DNA from: Crossiella sp. SN42
Lineage (GTDB): Bacteria > Actinomycetota > Actinomycetes > Mycobacteriales > Pseudonocardiaceae
Direction of reading: 5' to 3'
DNA length: 64,000 nucleotides
NCBI RefSeq assembly: GCF_023897065.1
Contig: NZ_JAMHIV010000006.1
Coordinates: forward strand, 62,001 to 126,000
Of the stretch, positions 16,689-23,745 are shown one piece after another. The first letter of the stretch is position 1; each line of letters starts with the position of its first letter. The notes under the pieces were generated by a model that searched no databases, was not told the DNA's origin, and worked only from the letters and a program-made list of their open reading frames with translations. A program made the position numbers and the translations under genes.

Positions 16689-17435
16689 ATGGGACACCCA
16701 GCAACCCTCCTTGCCGCCCGCCGCAGGCAAGACGATCAAGACCCGGGCCACGTCGATGCCGAGGCCCAGACCGAGCTGATCGAACTGTTCACCAGACTGG
16801 CCCACGCTGGCTGTCGACCGTTGCAGACCAACCCCTACCTGATCCATGAACCGCCCAACCACGGCGACATACTCCAGGACTCCGAGGTCTCGGCCGCCAT
16901 AGCCGGAGCGCCCTCGGCGATCGAGCTGGTCGAGCTGCCCGTGTCCTACTCCGACTACGGCGGAAGCGACCTGGATGTGGCCAACCAGCGCTCCCTGATC
17001 GAGACCTTCGGCGAGGGCACCTTCGTCCGCCTCGTGGATGGTCACGGCTCCGCAGGCCTCGCTCTTCCCTACCAGCGGCCACTGCCCGATGACGATGATC
17101 ACGATCTTCTCCGCCAACTGGTCGAACAGATCGAAACGCTGCGCGAGAGCCCGCTGCTCAACGACGAAACCCACAGCGCCTACGTCACCGAACTGGCCGA
17201 TGCCGCCTGGGAGCAGTGGCTGCGGTACGACGTCGCCAGCGATCTCCGTGACCGCGCACCGGACGATCAGGCCGAGGCCCACCTTGACAGCTGCTCCGAG
17301 GAAACCGTGCGCGAGGCCTACTACGCGTTCGAGAACGAGTGGGTGTGCCAGACCGCGACGTCGGTCACCAACCTTCGTCACGCCGAGGCCATCACCCACA
17401 TCGCCGAGACCGTCCTCGGCTGGCCGTCCCGCTGA
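16689..17435 (+). CDS. Unknown acidic soluble protein
   Basis: A 248-residue, strongly acidic cytoplasmic protein without signal or membrane segments. Notable stretches are 'ELIELFTRLAHAGCRPLQTNPYL', 'YSDYGGSDLDVANQRSLIE', 'GEGTFVRLVDGHGSAGL' and a helical C-terminal half with 'EETVREAYYAFENEW'. I do not recognise the family. ATG at 16689 is preferred over 16674 because GGAGG lies 7 bases before it. It follows the duplicated-domain protein on the same strand and precedes the four-paralog array. Confidence 0.6.
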   Translation: MGHPATLLAARRRQDDQDPGHVDAEAQTELIELFTRLAHAGCRPLQTNPYLIHEPPNHGDILQDSEVSAAIAGAPSAIELVELPVSYSDYGGSDLDVANQRSLIETFGEGTFVRLVDGHGSAGLALPYQRPLPDDDDHDLLRQLVEQIETLRESPLLNDETHSAYVTELADAAWEQWLRYDVASDLRDRAPDDQAEAHLDSCSEETVREAYYAFENEWVCQTATSVTNLRHAEAITHIAETVLGWPSR

Positions 17436-17535
17436 CCGCACGGGCACCCGCCGGTCACCGAAGGTGGCAAGGGTGAAGCACCACTCACCGTGGCGATCCC
17501 GCGCAGCGTCAGCGTGCCCGATCAGCGGGACTCTC

Positions 17536-17563
17536 TAGCCCGAGAAGGAAATCCTCTCGGCTA
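17536..17563 (+). terminator. Hairpin, possible terminator
   Basis: TAGCCCGAGA and TCTCGGCTA flank a 9-base loop, with one bulged C. It lies 100 bases after the 16,689 gene and 175 bases before the first paralog. No T-run follows, so termination is only possible. The rest of the 302-base gap (17,436-17,737) shows no gene. Confidence 0.35.
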
Positions 17564-17737
17564 AGACACCCGCCAACCCCCAGCTGGACTGCGGGGAAAC
17601 ACCGGCTTCATGCCATCGGCCGGCGTGCGTCCACGTCACCGGGGTGAGAACTCCGGGCACGTCACCGAGTTCGCCGAGCCGTGTGCCGGTCTAAGTCGAT
17701 GAAGCCGTTGTGGCGTAACACCAAATGGAGATGGATC

Positions 17738-18700
17738 ATGCGTGCGCTCATCAACCACCGCAACGAACTGTACCGCTCGCCAAGCCAACACCCCGATCAC
17801 AGCCTTGACGGCTCCGACAGCGCGGTCTTTTTCCTGGGCAGGGGACGCACGGCCACGGCGTTGAGCAGGCGGCAGGGCGCCATCACCCCAGCCGAGCTGG
17901 TGACCCAGCCCTACGGTCGCGAACTGCTCGCATCGACCACCGACGCCGCTTACCGCAGCCTGGTCAAGAAGCTACGGACCCCAGTCACCGAGCCGATCCA
18001 GCCCTTGGGTGCGGACGGGGACCCGTTGCGATGTCCGCCCGGTGGGCACAGAGCCGTGAAATGGCGTCACTACACCGATTTTCCGGTTCCCACTTGCCTC
18101 TACGCCTTCGAGTACGGACAGGTCTTCCTGTGGCTGGTCTCGCCAACCCACGATCCCGACGACGATGAGATACAGCTCGAACCGCACGGGCAGTGGGCAT
18201 CGTTGTTACTGCCCCAGAAGGGATCCGCCGATCCCGTCTGGCTGATCCCGGAAGCGCGGGACTACGGCGAGAAGATCCAGTCCACTGTGGACCTGGACAT
18301 GAAGGGCGTCGCCAGCCTGATCATGGCCGACTTCCGGCGGGAACGGGAGAAGAACGCGGCGTTGTCGTTGTGCCAAGACCTCTGGATCGACCTCGCCGAG
18401 GATCTCAGCGTCACCCTGTACGTCTTCGGGCTGGCCGACGCTGACCTCAACCTGCCGCCCTACCGCAAAGGTGGGCCGTTCGGTTCCCGGGAGAACTGGG
18501 CCAGCCCAGGGCACAACGAACTCCAAGACGACATCGAAGAAGCTCTGACCAACCTCACGCGCCCCTACGACTGGACCAACCCGATCGACCCGGACAACGA
18601 CACCCGGCTGGGGCTGAGCATCAGGATCCTCACCGAGGACGGACAACGCCGCCACACCACCCGACGCGGAACCGTCACCGGCCCCGCGCGCCACCGGTGA
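17738..18700 (+). CDS. Four-paralog family, member 1
   Basis: A 320-residue soluble protein. Family landmarks: 'SAVFFLGRGR' near residue 30, 'TPAELVTQPYGRELL', a middle region with 'CPPGGHRAVKW', 'DPVWLIPEARDYG', 'LSLCQDLWID', 'VYVFGLADADL'-type strand (here 'LYVFGLADADL'), 'RPYDWTNPID' and 'TTRRGTVTG' at the C-terminus. No known catalytic motif, signal peptide or membrane helix is visible. ATG at 17738 follows a GGAG by about 8 bases. Members 2-4 follow on the same strand within 3.3 kb. The sequences share only these motifs, so the duplications are old or rapidly diverging. Function unknown. Confidence 0.7.
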   Translation: MRALINHRNELYRSPSQHPDHSLDGSDSAVFFLGRGRTATALSRRQGAITPAELVTQPYGRELLASTTDAAYRSLVKKLRTPVTEPIQPLGADGDPLRCPPGGHRAVKWRHYTDFPVPTCLYAFEYGQVFLWLVSPTHDPDDDEIQLEPHGQWASLLLPQKGSADPVWLIPEARDYGEKIQSTVDLDMKGVASLIMADFRREREKNAALSLCQDLWIDLAEDLSVTLYVFGLADADLNLPPYRKGGPFGSRENWASPGHNELQDDIEEALTNLTRPYDWTNPIDPDNDTRLGLSIRILTEDGQRRHTTRRGTVTGPARHR

Positions 18701-18769
18701 CCGACGCCGCCACGCCCCGCTCAAGCCAACTGACAACCCTAGGCACGCAACAGCAAAGGAGCCAGGACC

Positions 18770-19792
18770 ATGATCGGCCTACGTCTGCTCTGGAACGACT
18801 ACCACCTCTCACCGCAGGACGGGCCCCGCCTGCACGACAACGGCAAGCCCTACTTCGGTGACCGCGCCGCGTTCTTCCTCGGCCGGGGCCGAGGATCGCG
18901 CCTGCTGGGCAAACGCCGCGCCCGCTCTACCCCGGGGCAACTGCTGAGGCTGCCTGTCGGCCACGATCTGCTCAGCGCCACCACCGAACACGACTACCTG
19001 CGCCACGTCGAAACCCTGCTGTCCTGGAACGACAGCGACACCGATGACCACGACGCCGTACCGCAGCAGCTTCGCTGCCCAGCAGGCGGTGTGAAGGCCT
19101 CGAAGTGGATGAACTACGAACCCTACGAGGTCGGAGTCAACATCTACGCCTTCGACAACGGCGCGGTCCACCTGTGGAACCGGGAAGACCACGAGCACTA
19201 CACCGGACAGTGGTTCAGCCTCGACCTCCCCGCCCCCGGCTCGCCCGATCCAGTCTGGCTGATCCCCGAAGCGCGCGACTACGGCAACCGCGTCCCCGAA
19301 ACCGCCCACCTGGAACTACCCGAGATCGCCCACCAGATCCTGACCGACTTCCACCGCAGACGCACCGAGGACCCCGTGCTGTCACTGTGCCAAGACCTGT
19401 GGATCGACGTGCGGCTCCGCGGCCACACCACCGTGTACGTCTTCGGACTCCCCGAGGACGAACTCAACCCGCCGTGGCCGTGCCCCATCGAGCACATCCC
19501 CAACTCCTGCCTGCTGCGCGCCGAACCGCTCTACAACGAGTTCCAGGACGACATCACCGACGCGATCATCCGGCTGACCCGGCCCTACGACTGGCACAAC
19601 CCCTTCCAGGACGACGACACCCGCCTAGGCCTGACGGTGCACCTGCTCAACGCAACCGGGAACACCCGCCTCGCCAACTACCGGGGCACCGTCACGATCG
19701 TCGACGAACACCACCGCCGCGCCGTGCCACCACCGGCGAAACAGCAACCGCCGAACCACAATCGGTCCACTCCCGCACACCCCGCGCGGTGA
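18770..19792 (+). CDS. Four-paralog family, member 2
   Basis: A 340-residue protein with the same plan as its neighbours: 'RAAFFLGRGRG', 'STPGQLLRLPVGHDLL', 'CPAGGVKASKW', 'YAFDNGAVHLW', 'GQWFSLDLP', 'DPVWLIPEARDYG', 'LSLCQDLWID', 'VYVFGLPEDEL', 'RPYDWHNPFQDDDTRLGL' and 'YRGTVTI'. It has an N-terminal 'FGD' insertion relative to member 1 and a proline-rich C-terminal tail. AAAGGAG lies about 8 bases before the ATG. The repeated DTRLGL element suggests that members 1 and 2 are closest in their C-terminal thirds. Confidence 0.7.
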   Translation: MIGLRLLWNDYHLSPQDGPRLHDNGKPYFGDRAAFFLGRGRGSRLLGKRRARSTPGQLLRLPVGHDLLSATTEHDYLRHVETLLSWNDSDTDDHDAVPQQLRCPAGGVKASKWMNYEPYEVGVNIYAFDNGAVHLWNREDHEHYTGQWFSLDLPAPGSPDPVWLIPEARDYGNRVPETAHLELPEIAHQILTDFHRRRTEDPVLSLCQDLWIDVRLRGHTTVYVFGLPEDELNPPWPCPIEHIPNSCLLRAEPLYNEFQDDITDAIIRLTRPYDWHNPFQDDDTRLGLTVHLLNATGNTRLANYRGTVTIVDEHHRRAVPPPAKQQPPNHNRSTPAHPAR

Positions 19793-19849
19793 TCTCGCGG
19801 TACCGGACTGGACGAACAACGGTGACACACAAGAGGAATCGAGCTGACC

Positions 19850-20821
19850 ATGTACGGGCTCCGCAACACCTTCGACACCTACTACACCTCCCCGGCCGTG
19901 CCCCACCTCGACACCACCGGCGCACCCGTCTACGGCGACTCCGCCGCGTTCTTCCTCGGCCGGGGCCCGGCGGCCCGATGGCTGGGCGAACTCCCCGACC
20001 GAGCCACACCCGGACAGTTGGTGCACCGACCCGGCGGGCGCGCCGTGCTCACATCACCCACCGGACACGACTACCACCGCGCGCTCGGCCAACTCCTGGC
20101 CACCAGGGCCAGCACCGAGGACCACCGGACCGACCGCACCCGGTACCCGCTCTGCCCGCCACCAGGCCGCGCAGCGCTGGGATGGAAGCAATACCCACCC
20201 CGGTCAACCAGAGCGACCCATCTCTACGCCTACGACCACGGCGCGATCCACCTCTGGGTACGCGACATCGCCGAGTTCCACACCCCCGGACAATGGCACA
20301 CACTGCTGCTGCCCGAGCACACCGGCGACCCGGTCTGGCTGATCCCCGAAGCCCGCACCTACGGTACCCAAGCGATCGAGACCGCCGAACTCGAACTCGC
20401 CGAGATCGCCCCGCTCCTGTTCGCCGACGCGACCAGCCGCCACGGCGAGACCAAGCACCTGCCCGCACCGCAGGACCTGTGGCTGCACGTCACCGACGAC
20501 CACCACCTCGCCATGCGGGTATTCGGCCTCCCCGACCACCTGCTCGGCACCCTCTGCGCCGCCGACCACCTCGGCGACGAGGAACCCTCCAGCAAACTCA
20601 CCAGCGCGAACTTCGACGGCGACCCGACTCTCCACCGCATCGCCACCGCCATCTGGGCACTCGCCGAACCCTACGACTGGACCAACCCGGTGGACAGTCA
20701 CGACGTCCGCTTCCGGTTCGCGGTGCGGTTCCTCAGCCACGCCGGACAGCAGCGTTTCGCCCACCGTCGCGGCACGATCACCCTCGGCCCGGACCACCGC
20801 CCACCAGCACCCGCTGGATAG
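19850..20821 (+). CDS. Four-paralog family, member 3
   Basis: A 323-residue paralog: 'SAAFFLGRGPAARWLGEL', 'TPGQLVHRPGGRAVL', 'CPPPGRAALGWKQY', 'YAYDHGAIHLW', 'GQWHTLLLP', 'DPVWLIPEARTYG', 'PQDLWLHV', 'MRVFGLPDHLL', 'EPYDWTNPVDSHDVRF' and 'HRRGTITL'. The cysteine of the LCQDLW motif is changed (APQDLW). Its C-terminal third resembles member 4 ('FLSHAGQQRF' against 'FLSQAGQRRF'). AGAGGAA precedes the ATG. After it lie 232 bases with no gene, ending in a leader shared with member 1. Confidence 0.7.
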   Translation: MYGLRNTFDTYYTSPAVPHLDTTGAPVYGDSAAFFLGRGPAARWLGELPDRATPGQLVHRPGGRAVLTSPTGHDYHRALGQLLATRASTEDHRTDRTRYPLCPPPGRAALGWKQYPPRSTRATHLYAYDHGAIHLWVRDIAEFHTPGQWHTLLLPEHTGDPVWLIPEARTYGTQAIETAELELAEIAPLLFADATSRHGETKHLPAPQDLWLHVTDDHHLAMRVFGLPDHLLGTLCAADHLGDEEPSSKLTSANFDGDPTLHRIATAIWALAEPYDWTNPVDSHDVRFRFAVRFLSHAGQQRFAHRRGTITLGPDHRPPAPAG

Positions 20822-21053
20822 TCGGCCAGGACCCCGCACCCCGCCCGGTGACACACCGCGGCCACGGCGCGGTTGTCCGGTCTCGCAGGGCCGCTCGGCT
20901 TGGCTTGCTGGACGCCGCACCGACTGGATGACTCCACCAGCAGCGCGCTCGCGGCACCGCGGCCTGCGCTGACCCGGCCCTGAACGCATCCGCCCTGCAC
21001 AGGCACCGATGACGCGATCAACGTTGTGCCACAACGAAAATGGAGCGAGTTAA

Positions 21054-22033
21054 ATGCGTGGACTCAGAAGTGCCCGGCTGCCCAGCTATCGATCACCCCA
21101 GCAGGACCCCTGGAGGCAAGGCCCGCCGAGACGACCTCCGGGACACGCGGCCTTCTTCCTTGGCCGCGGCCCCCAGGCGCGGCTGTTGGGAGTACGCCGG
21201 GAACGCACCACCCCGGCCGATCTTCTGGCACTGCCCCACGGCAGAGCCGTGCTGACCGCCACAACCGTCCAGGACTATCTGCACTCGACGCGAAAGCTGT
21301 TGGCATCCAACGACATCACCGAGATGGCAGCCGCCGATGGAGATGAGATCCTCTGCCCGCCTACCTGGCCCGCCGCCCAGGAGTGGCTGGACCACGTGCC
21401 ACCCGACAGCATCACCCACCTCTACACCTTCGACGGCGGCACAATCCACCTCTGGGCCTGCGACGCTCCACGGATTTCCCCTATAGGCCAATGGTTTCTC
21501 CCGGTGCTCCCCGAACCGGACAGCGGCGACCCGGTCTGGCTGCTCCCGGAAGCCGATGCTACGGACCCCAAGCCGTCCCCACCGGCGACCTCGAACTCCC
21601 CGAGCTCGCCCCCCGGATCCTCGACGACTTCTGCGCCGAACACGCCACCACCCCGTTGATGTCTCGGCGAAACGACCTGTGGGCCTATGTCGGCGGTGAA
21701 GATGTCCTGTTGATCATGGTCTTCGGCTTGAAAGACGATCAACTGGGCGAGTTCGCGAACCACCTCATCCACGGTGAGCCCCGCTCCCAGGGACTGGTCA
21801 GCTGGAACGCGCCCACGCAACGGCGTCTCGCGATCGTGTGGAGGAAGATCGCACCGATCGTGGACCGCTACGACTGGACCAACCCACTGGACCAACACGA
21901 CATCCGCATCTGGCTCAACATCGGATTCCTCAGCCAAGCAGGCCAGAGACGGTTCCACAACCGACGCGGCACGGTCACCATCGCCCCAGCCACCGCGCGG
22001 ATGCCGCGGCCACTCCACACCTTTCCGGAATAG
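21054..22033 (+). pseudogene. Four-paralog family, member 4, frameshifted
   Basis: The first 500 bases encode 'HAAFFLGRGPQARLLG', 'TPADLLALPHGRAVL', 'YTFDGGTIHLW' and 'DPVWLLPEA'; then the frame goes astray. The family sequence resumes one base out of phase with 'YGPQAVPTGDLELPELAPRI', 'RNDLWAYVGG', 'IMVFGLKDDQLGEF', 'DRYDWTNPLDQHDIR' and 'NRRGTVTIAP' up to 22033. Adding one C at the CC of 21553-21554 restores 'PEARCYG', matching EARDYG and EARTYG of the paralogs. The gene is therefore intact apart from one base. A sequencing error in a C-run is as likely as a true mutation. The restored length is about 327 residues. Confidence 0.7.
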
Positions 22034-22048
22034 GGCAGACCGGCACGT

Positions 22049-23206
22049 TCAGTCAGTCCTATTTGCAGAATCGACAAATGTGGATCCGTCAAATCGAGCA
22101 CCCTGGTCGAAGCGAGCTCCCTGGAAAGAGGTATATGCCGGAAAGCTTGCTCCAGGAAAATGTATGTCCGCGTGAAACCAGGGCTCGCCAGCGAAGGTGG
22201 TGAAGCTAAAGTAGGCGGCACAGTTGAACTTGGCACCCCGAAAGTCGGCGGTGAAAGTGCCGCGCGCCTCATCATAAACGAACCTTGCGGCCTGAATAAA
22301 CGCCCAGTCTAGATCAATTTCCTTGAATAGAGTTTCTCCGGCCAGGATGGCATGGTTGCAATTGAGGCTACTTACTTTACAGTGGCTCAGGTTCAAATTG
22401 ATTAGATATGCACCGTCAAGGTTGAGGGAAATATCTGACCAGAACTTGTCGCTAGTGGGGTTTCTGTGTTTGTCAAGGTTTGGTTGGAGGTGGACGGTCA
22501 GAACTTCTTGTGCGGTTAGCCGTACCTGTCGCTCCTGTTTGTGGCGTTCAATCTCCGCTGGGTCGACATTTTCTGACCTCGACTTGCCAGACTTATGGTG
22601 GCGGATTGACCCTTTCTTGCCCCGTGTTCTCCTCTGTTGTTTAGGCGGCGGGAAATATGCGAGTCGCAGATATGCGCAAATCATGTCAACCACGGTTTGG
22701 CGCAGCGGCGGGGTGGCCTGGGCGAGGCGTTCCAGGGCGTAGATTCCGCCGAGGCGAACCGGTACCTTGTCGGAACCAAGCTGGTCGACCGCCTTTGCGA
22801 ACAGCTCGGTAATTCGTTTCTCGGCCGCATCGTGCTCGGCGGCTGCGGCAACGCGGTCCTGGTGAGCCTGGTTGGCCACAGCCACGGCCTCGGTGTGAGC
22901 CTGGGCGCGATCACGCAGAAGTAAGTCTTGTTCGGCGGTGCGCTGTCGGCGGGCAGTCAGATAGACGGCGAACAAGCCGATACCTCCACCAACTACGGTG
23001 AGCACGAAGGTGGTGAGGCTTAGGCGTGCGGTGGCGAGGTCCTTGCCGTCAGACAACCCCGCACTGACCCAAGGCCATACCAATAGGCCAGCGCCAGCGC
23101 CGAGGGTGAGCACGAAGACGGCGACGACCGGGAACAGCCACCGCGGCAATTCGCGTGACGGGGGCGGAGTGGGTGTCGAGCTAGAGGTCAAAACGGCTCT
23201 GGGCAT
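22049..23206 (-). CDS. Pentapeptide-repeat membrane protein
   Basis: A protein of about 385 residues. Two membrane helices lie near the N-terminus ('WLFPVVAVFVLTLGAGAGLL' and 'FVLTVVGGGIGLFAVYL'), then a coiled-coil stretch rich in alanine, glutamine and glutamate, the conserved block 'VDQLGSDKVPVRLGGIYAL' found in many actinobacterial proteins of this type, a basic loop, and a C-terminal run of pentapeptide-like repeats ('FRGAKF', 'FTTFAG', 'FPGASF', 'FQGARF', 'FDGSTF') forming a right-handed beta helix. ATG at 23206 or GTG at 23218 may be used; neither has a good ribosome site. It is divergent from the ClpC/KAP gene and could be its membrane partner, which is inference. It converges with member 4 at a gap of 15 bases. 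Confidence 0.8.
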   Translation of the reverse strand: MPRAVLTSSSTPTPPPSRELPRWLFPVVAVFVLTLGAGAGLLVWPWVSAGLSDGKDLATARLSLTTFVLTVVGGGIGLFAVYLTARRQRTAEQDLLLRDRAQAHTEAVAVANQAHQDRVAAAAEHDAAEKRITELFAKAVDQLGSDKVPVRLGGIYALERLAQATPPLRQTVVDMICAYLRLAYFPPPKQQRRTRGKKGSIRHHKSGKSRSENVDPAEIERHKQERQVRLTAQEVLTVHLQPNLDKHRNPTSDKFWSDISLNLDGAYLINLNLSHCKVSSLNCNHAILAGETLFKEIDLDWAFIQAARFVYDEARGTFTADFRGAKFNCAAYFSFTTFAGEPWFHADIHFPGASFPAYTSFQGARFDQGARFDGSTFVDSANRTD

Positions 23207-23745
23207 GGGATCCGGCACGCCCCATGGTTGCGCACGGCACTACCTGACCGCACTCGCTGCTGCCCGCGCCGGCCTCGTCGACGGGTACCAGGCGCATGTA
23301 GCAGGACGTCATCGCACCGCTGTTGAGGCGTGCGACGGGCCTCGGTGCGACAGCCTGGAGTACGCGAGAGAGTCTTCGGCATGCGCCACGCCACCGCGCT
23401 CCGCTACACCACCATCGTCCGTGGGTAGCACCTTGGGGCGGACGCCGTTGCCGTGGCGGTCGTGGCATAGCTCGAGACGGTAGCTGCCCACACGACAGAC
23501 TGACGCGGGGAGCGGTTGCCGGACGCACCAACCGCCCCCGGAGCCCACTGGCAGCGAGGATGATGGCGCTTCGGGCGGAGCGTGCTGGTTCCTGACCAAA
23601 CTCGCCCCCCGAACAGGTCTAGCGCCACCTTAGTAACAGACCTTGGCGGACCGGCGACGTCAACCACAGACGTTGGCGTCGCAGCCCGTGCCCTGCTCAC
23701 CGGCCACCCGAACGGCACATCAGGCTCCTGGGAATCGAGTAGCGG
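23207..23745. other. Divergent intergenic region
   Basis: About 540 bases between the pentapeptide-repeat gene (minus) and the ClpC/KAP gene (plus). Several short frames cross it but none has family features or consistent codon use. It must hold both promoters. No clear repeat or operator was seen. Confidence 0.5.

Noticed and set aside
19105-20931. 608-codon plus-strand frame overlapping paralogs 2 and 3
   Set aside because: Arginine/proline-rich low-complexity product in the wrong phase; the family motifs lie in the other frame.
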